DNA from: Methylobacterium oryzae
Lineage (GTDB): Bacteria > Pseudomonadota > Alphaproteobacteria > Rhizobiales > Beijerinckiaceae
Direction of reading: 5' to 3'
Assembly: GCF_021398735.1 (NCBI RefSeq)
Contig: NZ_CP090349.1
Location: forward strand, 3,863,001-3,927,000
DNA: 64,000 nt
Part shown: positions 1 to 9,720 of the stretch, in pieces
How positions within the stretch are numbered: position 1 is the first letter of the stretch
Layout: every line of letters begins with the position of its first letter
Translations under genes and position numbers: made by a program
The notes under the pieces: generated by a model
What the model saw: the letters and a program-made list of their open reading frames with translations, nothing else
Told to the model about the DNA's origin: nothing
Database searches by the model: none

Positions 1-804
1 CCGCTGCTGGCCGCCGCGCCGCTGCTCTATCCCTGGGTGAGCGCCCCGGCGCGCACGCCGCTGGCCGCCCTGTGGTTCACGGTGCCGTTCTTCGCGGTCC
101 GGGTCATCGCCTACCTCGCGGCCTGGACCTGGCTGGCGCTGCGCTTCGCCAGACCGTTCGACGCGCCCGGCGAGGGGCGGACCGTGCCGGCGGTGGGCCT
201 GCACGCGGTCATCGGCACGCTGTTCGTCACCGACGTCGTCGCCTCCCTGGATCCGCGGCTCGACTCCACCCTCCTGGGTCTCCTGGTGATGACGGCGTGG
301 AGCGGCCTCGCCTTCGCGGCGGCGATCCTGCTGGCCTGGGAGGAGCCGGAGCCCGTGGGGCGCGGCCGCACGGCCCCCGGCCGGGGCCGGCTCGTCCCCC
401 TCGTCGTGCTCCTCGGCCTCTGGGCCTACATGCACTTCGTGCAGTTCCTGATCGTCTGGTCGGCCAACCTGCCGCCCGAGGTGGCGTGGTACCTCGCCCG
501 CGGCGGCTGGGTCGGGCGGGCGCTGGCGATCGTGGCCGGCGCGGTCGTGGTCCTGGCCGGGCTCGCGACCCTGCGGCCGGGCCGCCCGACCACCCGGATC
601 CTGGCCGGCGCGGCGGTCGCCGTCCACGCCCTGGAGATGTTCTGGCTGATCACCCCGGCGGTGCGCGACCGCTTCGTCCTCCGGCCGAGCGACGTGCTGG
701 CCGCCGGCGCCGTGGCCTGCCTCGCGGCCGCTTTGCGCCCGCTGATGCGTCCGCGCGCAGACCGCGCGGCCGCGACCGCCCGCCGCGCCGGGAGGCCGGC
801 ATGA
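1..804 (+). CDS. ActF-like membrane protein of alternative complex III (5' end outside window)
   Basis: The frame is open from base 1, so the start lies upstream; 267 residues are visible. The protein is almost entirely hydrophobic, with about seven predicted membrane segments. A segment near the middle (AYMHFVQFLIVWSANLPPEV, followed by WYLAR) resembles the quinol-site helix region of ActF, a membrane subunit of alternative complex III that passes quinol electrons to a cytochrome oxidase. Its stop overlaps the next start by four bases and a complete cytochrome oxidase operon follows, which fits the ACIII-cox arrangement. The assignment to ActF rests on this motif and context; other ActC/NrfD-like quinone proteins are less likely. 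Confidence 0.7.
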   Translation, partial: PLLAAAPLLYPWVSAPARTPLAALWFTVPFFAVRVIAYLAAWTWLALRFARPFDAPGEGRTVPAVGLHAVIGTLFVTDVVASLDPRLDSTLLGLLVMTAWSGLAFAAAILLAWEEPEPVGRGRTAPGRGRLVPLVVLLGLWAYMHFVQFLIVWSANLPPEVAWYLARGGWVGRALAIVAGAVVVLAGLATLRPGRPTTRILAGAAVAVHALEMFWLITPAVRDRFVLRPSDVLAAGAVACLAAALRPLMRPRADRAAATARRAGRPA

Positions 805-1289
805 GCGCGGACGGACCCACCGGCCTGATCCCGGCGATCCTCGCGGGGCTGACCCTGCGCGGCAGCGGCCTCCTGAACGGGCGGCCGCCGCGCCCGGCGG
901 CCAACACCCAGCGCCATCCCGACGATCCCGGGCACGAGACGCGCGACGTCAACGTCCGCAACACCGTGCTGGTGATGGCGGGCCTCGCGCTCGCGGCGCT
1001 GGCGGTCGTCGGCGCGATGGTCTGGCTGATGGGCACCTTCGCGGCGAGCCAGCGCCGGGCGCTGCCCACCCTGACGCCGCAGCAGACGACGCGGCTGGCG
1101 CCGCCGCCGCCGAACCTGCAGGCCGACCCCTACGCCGACCTCGACCGCGAGCGGGCCGAGGCCGCGGCGCGCCTCTCCGGCTACGGCTACCGGGACGAGG
1201 CCCACACCCGCGCCCGCATCCCGATCGGGCGCGCCATGGACCTGACCGTCGGCCGCTCCCTCGAACCGGCGGAGCCCGCTGCGCGATGA
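801..1289 (+). CDS. Small single-pass membrane protein of the ACIII-cox operon
   Basis: This 162-residue protein has a polar N-terminus, one membrane helix at about residues 52-76, a proline-rich stretch (APPPPNLQ) and a C-terminal periplasmic tail. The tail contains a DPYADL...RLSGYGY...RIPIGRAMDL pattern that recurs in small proteins beside ActF and cytochrome oxidase genes. It overlaps both neighbours by a few bases (ATGA-type junctions), so it is probably translationally coupled to the ActF-like gene and coxM. An assembly or supercomplex role is an inference from position; no catalytic motif is visible. Confidence 0.65.
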   Translation: MSADGPTGLIPAILAGLTLRGSGLLNGRPPRPAANTQRHPDDPGHETRDVNVRNTVLVMAGLALAALAVVGAMVWLMGTFAASQRRALPTLTPQQTTRLAPPPPNLQADPYADLDRERAEAAARLSGYGYRDEAHTRARIPIGRAMDLTVGRSLEPAEPAAR

Positions 1290-2271
1290 CGCCGAGCCAC
1301 GATTCCCTCCAGCTCTGGCCCGCCGCGGTCTCCGCCACGGCGATCGAGACCGATTGGCTGATCCTGGCCTTCACGGTGCTGACGCTGCTGCTGACCGTGC
1401 CGGTCTTCGTGGCGATCACCTACTTCGCCCTGCGCTACCGCGAGGGCTCCGAGGCGGATCGGAGCCCCTCGGGCATCCGGTCGAACCTCATCGAGATCAG
1501 CTGGATGCTGATCCCGTTCCTGCTGACGCTGATCTTCTTCGTCTGGGGCGCCCGACTGTTCGTCGAGTCGAAGAACCCGCCCCCCGACGCCATGGTGGTC
1601 GAGGTGATCGGCCGGCAGTGGATGTGGAAGTTCCAGCACCCGACGGGCCAGTCCGAGATCAACAACCTGCACCTGCCGATCGGCCAGCCGATCCGGCTGC
1701 ACATCATCAGCCAGGACGTGATCCACGCCCTCTACCTGCCGGCCGTGCGGATGCAGGTGGCGGCCCTGCCCGACCGCTACACCGACCTGTGGTTCAAGGC
1801 CGAGAAAACCGGCACCTACCATCTCTACTGCTCGGAATATTGCGGCACCGACCATTCCGTGATGGGCGGCGAGGTCACCTTCATGAATCCCGGCGACTAC
1901 CAGGACTGGCTGACCCACGCCGGCGCGCAGCAGGGCAAGGTCGCGGCGGGCCGGGCGCTCTACGAGGCCTATGGCTGCGCCGGCTGCCACGACCCCGGTT
2001 CGTCCGTGAAGGCGCCGAGCCTCGCGGGCCTCTACGGCAGCCAAGTCAAGCTCGCGGACGGGCGCACCGTCACCGCCGACGACGCGTGGCTGCGCGAGAA
2101 GATCCTGAACCCGAACGGTGACCGGCTCGCCGGCGGTGGCAAGCAGGTGATGCCGAGCTTCGCCGGCCGGATCCCGGCGGACGAGCTCGGCACGCTGATC
2201 GATTTCCTGAAATCCTACGCGGGTCCGGCCTCCGGCAAGGCCGCGGACGCGACGCTGCCGGGAGCGACACG

Positions 2272-2275
<4 letters not shown>
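1286..2275 (+). CDS. coxM: Cytochrome c oxidase subunit II with fused cytochrome c domain (CoxM type)
   Basis: This 329-residue subunit II accepts electrons from cytochrome c and passes them to subunit I. Two membrane helices lie at about residues 24-48 and 70-92. The periplasmic cupredoxin domain has the CuA ligands His147 and Cys182-x3-Cys186-x3-His190-x2-Met193, with the aromatic QWMW entry at 111-114. A cytochrome c domain follows, with haem motif CAGCH at 231-235 and a likely axial Met in VMPSF (Met289). The fused haem domain is the hallmark of the CoxM branch of aa3-type oxidases in Bradyrhizobium and relatives (CoxB family). The start overlaps the preceding stop (ATGA) and the gene overlaps coxN. 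Confidence 0.93.
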
Positions 2276-3944
<1,669 letters not shown>

Positions 3945-3948
<4 letters not shown>

Positions 3949-4604
3949 GCGAGCCCCTCGCCGACGGCGTCGGGGTCGCCCGCGCCCACCATTTCGAGAG
4001 CGTGGCGCAGCAGCGCGAAGCGGCGACGCTCGGCATCTGGGCGTGGCTGATCACCGAATTGCTACTGTTCGCGGCCCTGTTCCTGGTGGCGCTGATCACC
4101 CGGATCCAGCACCCCGAGGCGACGGTCGCGGCGGCCAAGCACCTGAAGTTCTGGATCGGGGCCACCAACACCGTGGTGCTGATCTGCTCCAGCCTGACCA
4201 TGTCGATGGCGATCGAGTTCTCGCGCATGGGCTGGCAGCGCGCCATGGTCCGGGCGATGCTGGCGACCGCGGCTTTGGGCGGCCTGTTCCTCGTGCTCAA
4301 GGGCTACGAGTACTACGCCGACTGGGCCGAGCACATGATGCCGTTCCTCAGCGACAGGCCCTTCGCCCTCGCCGAGACGCCGGCGGCGCGGCTGTTCGTG
4401 AACCTCTACTACGTCGCGACGCTGCTCCACGCGCTGCACCTGTTCACCGGCATCACGCTCCTGCTCGGCATGACGTGGATGGCCGCCAGGGCCGGGTTCC
4501 TCGCCCGGCACCAGAACTGGATCGAGGTCTACGGCCTGTACTGGCACTTCATCGATCTGGTCTGGATCCTCGCCTTCCCGATCCTCTACGTGGTGAACCG
4601 GTAG
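3945..4604 (+). CDS. coxO: Cytochrome c oxidase subunit III (CoxO type)
   Basis: This 219-residue protein has five hydrophobic helices, shorter than the seven-helix CoxC and as expected for the CoxO/CtaE-short class. The motif [18 protein letters not shown] near residue 28 and the final [15 protein letters not shown] helix are characteristic of subunit III. The ATG overlaps the coxN stop. Subunit III stabilises the catalytic core and helps proton uptake. The next gene starts one base after its stop. Confidence 0.92.
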
Positions 4605-4605
4605 G

Positions 4606-4917
4606 ATGCGGAACCCCCTCGCGACCCTGAGCGCCGACGACCGCGCCCTGCTCCGGAAGCGCCTGCGCACGCCCGTCCTCACCTTCCTGGCGCTGCTCGC
4701 CCTGCTCGCCGTCAACGTGACGCTGGGCGCCACCCTCCCCTTCGCGCAGGTCTGGATCGTGGAGCTCGCGGTCGTCGCCGTGATGGTGGCGCTGATCCTC
4801 CTCGTCTCCATGGAGGTGATCCACGAGCCGCCCCTGATCCGGCTATTCTCGGGGCTCGGCTTCTTCTGGGTCGCCATCATGGTCGGCATGACGCTGACCG
4901 ACTATCTCGCCCGCTGA
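4606..4917 (+). CDS. coxP: Cytochrome c oxidase subunit IV (CoxP type)
   Basis: This 103-residue protein has three predicted membrane helices (about residues 20-40, 46-68 and 78-98), fitting the prokaryotic subunit IV (COX4_pro) size and topology. It starts two bases after the coxO stop, so it completes the coxMNOP operon. Sequence identity of this family is low; the call rests on size, topology and operon position. No gene follows on this strand for 78 bases, so this is probably the operon end. Confidence 0.8.
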   Translation: MRNPLATLSADDRALLRKRLRTPVLTFLALLALLAVNVTLGATLPFAQVWIVELAVVAVMVALILLVSMEVIHEPPLIRLFSGLGFFWVAIMVGMTLTDYLAR

Positions 4918-4995
4918 CCCGCGCGAAAGCCGTTGTCGGGACGGCCGAACGCTCCTAAACGGGGCCGCTTCCCCGCATGGCCCGGCTGAAAGACG

Positions 4996-5781
4996 ATGTG
5001 CGAACTGCTCGGCATGAGCGCCAACGTGCCGACCGACATCCGCTTCTCCTTCGCGGGCCTCGCCCGGCGCGGCGGCGAGACCGGGCCGCACGCCGACGGC
5101 TGGGGTATCAGCTTCTACGACGGCCGCACCTGCCGCAGCTTCCACGAGCCGGAGCCCAGCGCCCGCTCGCAGCTCGCCCGGCTCCTGCGCGACATGCCGA
5201 TCAAGAGCCGGATCGTGGTCGCCCATGTCCGCAAGGCCAATCGCGGCCGGGTCAGCCTGGAGAACACCCACCCGTTCTCCCGGGAATTGTGGGGCCGCCG
5301 CTGGACCTTCGCGCATAACGGTCAGCTCAAGGGCGTGAAGCGGCTGCCGCTGGGCGGCTTCATGCCGATCGGCTCCACCGACAGCGAGCACGCCTTCTGC
5401 TGGATGCTCGGCCGGCTCCAGGCCCGGTTCCGCGCCCTGCCCCGCCCCGAGACCCTCGACCGGGCGGTGGCCGACCTCGCGGGCGAGCTGCACGCGCTCG
5501 GCGTGTTCAACATGCTGCTCACCGACAGCCGCACCCTCTACGCCCATTGCGGCAAGCGCCTCTGCTACCTCACCCGCTGCGCCCCCTTCGGGAAGGCCAC
5601 CCTGATCGACGAGGACTGGCAGGTGGATTTCGCCCAGGAGACCACCGAGCACGACGTGGTGACGGTCATCGCCACGCAGGCGCTGACCCGGGACGAGTGC
5701 TGGACCGATCTCGCCCGCGGCGACGTCCTGACCCTGCGCGACGGGGCGATCCGGCTGTTGAGACCGGCCAACTTAGCTTAA
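4996..5781 (+). CDS. Class II glutamine amidotransferase (YafJ-like)
   Basis: This 261-residue cytoplasmic enzyme begins Met-Cys-Glu-Leu-Leu-Gly, placing Cys2 as the N-terminal nucleophile after Met removal, the mark of Ntn-type glutamine amidotransferases. The family features RRGGETGPHADGWG, the VVAHVRKAN strand and the HNG loop (FAHNGQLKG) are all present, as is TDSEHAFCWML. Members hydrolyse gamma-glutamyl amide bonds; the YafJ subgroup lacks a known acceptor domain, so the physiological substrate is unknown (the yeast relative DUG3 acts on glutathione). The gene stands alone between coxP and the stress sigma factor. Confidence 0.85.
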   Translation: MCELLGMSANVPTDIRFSFAGLARRGGETGPHADGWGISFYDGRTCRSFHEPEPSARSQLARLLRDMPIKSRIVVAHVRKANRGRVSLENTHPFSRELWGRRWTFAHNGQLKGVKRLPLGGFMPIGSTDSEHAFCWMLGRLQARFRALPRPETLDRAVADLAGELHALGVFNMLLTDSRTLYAHCGKRLCYLTRCAPFGKATLIDEDWQVDFAQETTEHDVVTVIATQALTRDECWTDLARGDVLTLRDGAIRLLRPANLA

Positions 5782-5809
5782 GTGTGTTTTGCCCGAGGGT
5801 GCATGGCCG

Positions 5810-5852
5810 CGGCCGATGCGCTAGAATCCCGGTAACAGGAGCGCATCGGCCG
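5810..5852. promoter_or_regulatory. Perfect 13-bp inverted repeat between the amidotransferase and the sigma factor gene
   Basis: The arms at 5810-5822 and 5840-5852 (core GGCCGATGCGCT / AGCGCATCGGCC) are exactly complementary with a 17-base loop. No T-run follows on either strand, so it is a poor intrinsic terminator. It may be an operator or a processing/stability hairpin ahead of the sigma factor gene; its function is unknown. Confidence 0.5.
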
Positions 5853-5944
5853 GACCTCACCACCGGTTCGAGCCGGCAAGCGCTCCGCCTCGACCCGCTC
5901 GGGACCACAGGTCGAGCCACGATGAGTTGACGAGCGCGATACGC

Positions 5945-6685
5945 ATGACCCGCGACGACACCGACACCGTCCTGTCCCAGGAGGACGGGACTCGGGATGG
6001 CCGCCCGAACCTGGCGCCCGGCATCCGCACGCATCTCGGGGAGCACCTGCGCACGGTCTACGACCGGATCGGCGAGGAGACGCTGCCGTCCCGCTTCGCC
6101 GAGCTGATCGAGAAGCTCGAGGCGGCGCTGCGCGCCCGGGGCGAGGCGATCGAGCCGGAATTCCGCAACGGCCTGCTCGCGGCCGTGCCGTCGCTGCGCG
6201 CCTTCGCGCTGTCGCTGACCTCGAACCCGGCCCGCTCGGACGACCTCGTCCAGGACACCCTGCTGAAGGGTTGGCAGCACCGCGCCCGGTTCCAGCCGGG
6301 GACGAACCTGAACGCGTGGCTGTTCACGATCCTGCGCAACATCTTCTACTCGGACCACCGCAAGCGTGTCCGCGAGGTCGAGGACCAGGACGGGTCCTAC
6401 GCGGCCCGGCTCGCCACCGCGCCGCACCAGGGCGACAGGCTCGACGTCGAGGACCTGCAGTCGGCGCTCGCCAAGCTGCCGCCGGACCAGCGCGAGGCGC
6501 TGGTGCTGGTCGGCGCCGAGGGCGTCTCCTACGAGGAGGCCGCGACGATCATGGGCTGCAAGGTCGGCACCGTGAAGAGCCGCGTCAGCCGCGCCCGCGG
6601 CCGCCTCGCGGAACTCCTGGGCTACGACGAGGAGGATCTCGGCTCCGACCGGTTCATCCAGTCGGCGATGCCCAAGGACGCGTAG
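5945..6685 (+). CDS. EcfG-type sigma factor with an N-terminal NepR-like anti-sigma domain (fusion)
   Basis: This is a 246-residue protein. Residues about 73-140 and 165-225 are sigma region 2 (LVQDTLLKGW, NAWLFTILRNIFYSDHRK) and region 4 (LPPDQREALVLV, YEEAATIMGCKVGTVKSRVS), closest to EcfG, the alphaproteobacterial general stress sigma factor. Residues about 24-62 match NepR, the anti-sigma factor that sequesters EcfG until phospho-PhyR releases it: a first helix HLGEHLRTVYDRI, then LPSRFAELIEKLEAAL. The two are normally separate genes; here they read through in one frame with no stop. The ATG at 5945 is preferred over the in-frame TTG at 5927. No phyR is present in the window. Whether the NepR part autoinhibits the sigma part or is vestigial is open. 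Confidence 0.8.
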   Translation: MTRDDTDTVLSQEDGTRDGRPNLAPGIRTHLGEHLRTVYDRIGEETLPSRFAELIEKLEAALRARGEAIEPEFRNGLLAAVPSLRAFALSLTSNPARSDDLVQDTLLKGWQHRARFQPGTNLNAWLFTILRNIFYSDHRKRVREVEDQDGSYAARLATAPHQGDRLDVEDLQSALAKLPPDQREALVLVGAEGVSYEEAATIMGCKVGTVKSRVSRARGRLAELLGYDEEDLGSDRFIQSAMPKDA

Positions 6686-6811
6686 GCGGCCGGCCAGCCG
6701 CGGTCCGGCGCTCCACAAAAAAAGATGCATCCGATTCCGGGGATCGGGCGTTACCGGCCCGAGCTTCGCTGCGCCAGCGCGGCGAAACACCACGGAACGG
6801 AGACGCACCGC

Positions 6812-7225
6812 ATGACCTTCAAGACCCTCATCGCCGCCTCGGCCCTCGCCCTGTCGCTGCCGCTGGCCGCTCAGGCCCAGGGTACCATCCCGGGCGCCGA
6901 GCGCGGCGCCGCCGCGGGTGCCGACGCGGCCGGCCCGATCGGCGGCATCGTCGGCGGCGCGGTCGGCGCGGCCACCGGCACGGTGGGCGGCATCCTCGGC
7001 GTCGACATGGCCCCGCGCTTTCGCAGCTACGTCCGCGAGCGCAACGTCCGCTCGTACGACTACGACGGCCGCGTCGCCGTCGGCACCACCCTGCCGAACT
7101 CGGGCGTGACCTACTACGACGTGCCGAGCGAGTACCGCGTGCAGCCGGGCTACCGCTACACCGTGGTGAACGACCGCCCGGTGCTGGTCGACCGCGGTCA
7201 CCGCATCGTCGAGGTCATCGACTAA
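6812..7225 (+). CDS. Secreted DUF1236 protein
   Basis: This 137-residue protein has a clear signal peptide (charged start, hydrophobic core, AQA cleavage near residue 21), a Gly/Ala-rich middle (GGIVGGAVGAATGTVGGI) and a C-terminal DUF1236 module (FRSYVRERNV..., VAVGTTLPNSGVTYYDVP, YRYTVVNDRPVLVDRGHRIV). DUF1236 proteins are periplasmic or envelope proteins common in Methylobacterium and Bradyrhizobium; their function is unknown. It lies between two NepR-related genes, so a link to the stress response is plausible, but no EcfG promoter is visible just upstream. The start is set by the signal peptide; in-frame codons upstream do not look coding. Confidence 0.75.
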   Translation: MTFKTLIAASALALSLPLAAQAQGTIPGAERGAAAGADAAGPIGGIVGGAVGAATGTVGGILGVDMAPRFRSYVRERNVRSYDYDGRVAVGTTLPNSGVTYYDVPSEYRVQPGYRYTVVNDRPVLVDRGHRIVEVID

Positions 7226-7231
7226 GACCCT

Positions 7232-7285
7232 GGGCCGGTCTCGTGCCGGCCCGAATGCCCCCGGAGCTTGGCTTCGGGGGCATTC
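7232..7285 (+). terminator. Double hairpin, probable transcription terminator
   Basis: There are two adjacent stem-loops after the DUF1236 gene: GGGCCGG/CCGGCCC (7232-7238 and 7246-7252), then a 15-bp stem at 7253-7267 and 7271-7285 with a 3-base loop and one G-U pair. The second is very stable but lacks a T-run, so termination efficiency is uncertain. Confidence 0.5.
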
Positions 7286-7357
7286 CCGCAGACGCGGCCG
7301 CCGGCGCAACGCTTCATCCGTCCGGCCGTTGACGACGGTTCGACCCGTGAGGCGACC

Positions 7358-7633
7358 ATGAGCGACACTCCCACCGATCCGAAATCCACCCTGCCGGAAC
7401 CGGTGCGCGACCATCTCGGCCAGCAGCTGCGTAGCGTCCTGCCGGTCGGGACCGACAAGCCGCGCTTCCTGGGCGACGACCCGGTGCCCGACGCGTTCGA
7501 GCCGCAGATCCGCAGGCTCGAGACCCGCTTGAAGACCCACGAGGAGGGCACCGGCGCCGTCGGGCAGGCCCTCGACCAGATCCTCGACGCCTTCGGGGTC
7601 AAGCCGTCGGACGACGACACGCGCGCGGGCTGA
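7358..7633 (+). CDS. Small NepR-like putative anti-sigma factor
   Basis: This 91-residue acidic protein has no membrane segment. Residues 16-27 (VRDHLGQQLRSV) look like NepR helix 1 and residues 42-57 (PVPDAFEPQIRRLETR) like the proline turn plus helix 2. A roughly 13-residue insert (PVGTDKPRFLGDD) lies between them, and a C-terminal helix follows. NepR proteins bind EcfG sigma factors and are displaced by PhyR. Location 1 kb downstream of the NepR-EcfG fusion supports the idea, but similarity is limited to this motif. The ATG at 7358 gives the NepR-like layout. Confidence 0.55.
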   Translation: MSDTPTDPKSTLPEPVRDHLGQQLRSVLPVGTDKPRFLGDDPVPDAFEPQIRRLETRLKTHEEGTGAVGQALDQILDAFGVKPSDDDTRAG

Positions 7634-7637
7634 GCCG

Positions 7638-8057
7638 TCAGACGCGCGGCTTCGTCGCCAGCAGGTCGCGGATCTCGGAGAGCAGCTTCACGTCGGCCGG
7701 CACCTCGTCGGGCTTCTTGACCTCGGCGTGCTGGAGACGGTTCATCGCCCGGATCACCAGGAACAGCACGAAGGCGACGATGGCGAAGTTGAGCGTCAGC
7801 GTCAGGAACTGGCCGTAGCCGAGGACGGCGCCCTGCTTCTTCGCGTCCACGTAGGGCAAGCCGGCCTGCACCTTGGACGAGAGCGGGATGTAGTAGTTCG
7901 AGAAATCGAGCCCGCCGGTGATCGCGCCGATCACCGGCATGAAGATGTCCTGCACGGCTGAATTGACGATGGCCCCGAAGGCCGCGCCGATGATCACGCC
8001 GACCGCGAGATCGACCACGTTCCCGCGCAGCGCGAATTTCTTGAATTCCTCGAGCAT
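7638..8057 (-). CDS. mscL: Large-conductance mechanosensitive channel MscL
   Basis: This 139-residue inner-membrane channel protects against hypo-osmotic shock. It shows the MscL layout: N-terminal amphipathic helix ([12 protein letters not shown]), TM1 with the pore-lining [18 protein letters not shown], a periplasmic loop (DFSNYYIPL), TM2 ([19 protein letters not shown]) and a charged C-terminal helix. The start is put at ATG 8057 because it matches the family N-terminus and has a GGAGGG ribosome site just upstream; a TTG at 8087 would only add ten residues. Its stop lies four bases from the convergent NepR-like gene stop. Confidence 0.95.
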   Translation of the reverse strand: MLEEFKKFALRGNVVDLAVGVIIGAAFGAIVNSAVQDIFMPVIGAITGGLDFSNYYIPLSSKVQAGLPYVDAKKQGAVLGYGQFLTLTLNFAIVAFVLFLVIRAMNRLQHAEVKKPDEVPADVKLLSEIRDLLATKPRV

Positions 8058-8126
8058 CTCCGGAACCCCCTCCACGAACGCTGCCAAGGTAGGGGAGAAT
8101 CCCGCGGCGGCCAGCGCCCGGTCCGG

Positions 8127-9002
8127 CTAGACGGCCGGCGGCCGCGCCTCCGCACCGCTCTCGGGCTGCGCATCCGCCCCGGCCGCGGGCCGCTCCCCGG
8201 CCGGGAGCGCCGGCTCTGCCTTGAGCCGCCGGCGATACTGGGCGGCGACGACCGGGATGGTCAGCAGGTAGCCGCCGCTCACCGCCACCAGCGCCTCGAA
8301 CGGGTAACTGATCAGGATGCCGAAGGCCGCGACGCCGAACAGGAAGATCGGCAGGACGAGGCTGCGCGGCACCCGCTTGCCCATGGTCTTGCCCGAGTAG
8401 GTCGGGACCGTGGAGACCACCAGGAGGGCGATGCACAGCACGTAGATCAGGACCGCGGGCGCCGCCCAGGTCTCGATGCCGAAGCCCAGGAAGTGCAGGT
8501 AGAGCGGCAGCATCGCGGTGAGCGCCCCCGCCGGCGCCGGCATGCCGACGAAGAAGTCCTTCTTCCATTCCGGCCGGTTCGGGTCGTCCAGCATCGCGTT
8601 GAAGCGGGCGAGGCGCAGCGCCATGGCGATGGCGAAGATCAGCGCCACGATCCAGCCGACCGACTTCAGGTGGAACAGCACGAAGCCGTAGAGGATGAGC
8701 GCCGGGGCGCAGCCGAAATTCACGAAGTCGGCGAGCGAGTCGAGCTCGGCGCCGAAGCGCGACGTGCCCTTGAGCAGCCGCGCCACCCGCCCGTCGATGC
8801 CGTCGAGCACCCCGGCCACGACCACGGCGATGACGGCGGGCTCGAACTTGCCCTCGAAGGCGAGCCGGATCGCCGTCAGCCCGAGGCAGAGCGCCATCAG
8901 GGTGATCATGTTGGGCGCGATCATCCGGAACGGCACCGGCTTGAACCGGCGCGGCCGCGGCTCGTTCGGGTCGGGCGCGAAGGGCGGGAAGAGATCGTCC
9001 AT
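8127..9002 (-). CDS. pssA: CDP-diacylglycerol--serine O-phosphatidyltransferase
   Basis: This 291-residue membrane protein joins CDP-diacylglycerol and L-serine to give phosphatidylserine. The CDP-alcohol phosphotransferase signature D-G-x2-A-R-x8-G-x3-D-x3-D is complete (DGRVAR ... FGAELDSLAD, about residues 68-91). Several hydrophobic helices follow and the C-terminus is a polar Pro/Ala/Glu-rich tail. It lies 7 bases downstream of psd, which decarboxylates its product, so the two form a phosphatidylethanolamine operon transcribed psd-pssA. Confidence 0.93.
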   Translation of the reverse strand: MDDLFPPFAPDPNEPRPRRFKPVPFRMIAPNMITLMALCLGLTAIRLAFEGKFEPAVIAVVVAGVLDGIDGRVARLLKGTSRFGAELDSLADFVNFGCAPALILYGFVLFHLKSVGWIVALIFAIAMALRLARFNAMLDDPNRPEWKKDFFVGMPAPAGALTAMLPLYLHFLGFGIETWAAPAVLIYVLCIALLVVSTVPTYSGKTMGKRVPRSLVLPIFLFGVAAFGILISYPFEALVAVSGGYLLTIPVVAAQYRRRLKAEPALPAGERPAAGADAQPESGAEARPPAV

Positions 9003-9009
9003 GGCCGCC

Positions 9010-9720
9010 TCAGATCCGCTTGAACAGCCGCTCCGGGCCGCCGCCGAGATCGGCCAGCACCGTCTCGCCGGCCACCGCCTTCTGGCCGAGGCCGACCAGC
9101 ACGGTCGAGCCGGCCGGAAGGTACACGTCCACCCGCGAGCCGAAGCGGATCAGGCCGAACCGCTCGCCGACGCCGAGCACGTCGCCCGCCGCAACGAAGC
9201 CGACGATGCGCCGGGCCACGAGGCCGGCGATCTGCACCACGCCGACCCGCTTCGGCTGGCCGGCATGGGTCGTCTCGATGACCATGCCGTTGCGCTCGTT
9301 GTCGTCGCTGGCCTTGTCGAGCTCGGCGTTGAGGAACAGGCCCGGCGTGTAGTGGATCTGGCCGATCCGGCCCGCCACCGGCACCCGGTTCACGTGGCAG
9401 TCGAACACGTTCATGAACACGGAGACCCGCAGGGTCGGCACCTGCGGCAGGTCGAGCTCGGGCGGCGGCAGGACGGTGGCGATGAGGTTCACGCGCCCGT
9501 CGGCGGGCGAGATCACGAGCCCGTCCGCCACCGGGGTGACGCGCTCCGGATCGCGGAAGAAGTAGCAGACCCAGAGGGTGAGGATCAGGAAGATCCAGCC
9601 GAAGAACTGGGAGAAGTAGCCGGCCAGCACCGTCAGCACGATGCCGATCAGGATGAAGGGATAGCCCTCCTTGTGGATCGGCACGAGCGTCCGGCGGATC
9701 GTCTCGATCAGGTCGGTCAT
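9010..9720 (-). CDS. psd: Phosphatidylserine decarboxylase (short, type A)
   Basis: This 236-residue proenzyme makes phosphatidylethanolamine from phosphatidylserine. Two N-terminal hydrophobic segments (about residues 22-54) anchor it. The autocatalytic site of the short Psd class, [12 protein letters not shown], is present, with cleavage expected between Gly194 and Ser195 to leave a pyruvoyl group on the alpha chain. Further family motifs are SPADGRV and [13 protein letters not shown]. It is first gene of the psd-pssA pair; the 1.15 kb upstream is gene-free. Confidence 0.94.
   Translation of the reverse strand: MTDLIETIRRTLVPIHKEGYPFILIGIVLTVLAGYFSQFFGWIFLILTLWVCYFFRDPERVTPVADGLVISPADGRVNLIATVLPPPELDLPQVPTLRVSVFMNVFDCHVNRVPVAGRIGQIHYTPGLFLNAELDKASDDNERNGMVIETTHAGQPKRVGVVQIAGLVARRIVGFVAAGDVLGVGERFGLIRFGSRVDVYLPAGSTVLVGLGQKAVAGETVLADLGGGPERLFKRI

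Noticed and set aside
5927..5944. TTG start giving six extra residues on the NepR-EcfG fusion
   Set aside because: The downstream ATG at 5945 is a stronger initiation codon and the extra residues add nothing to the NepR-like domain.
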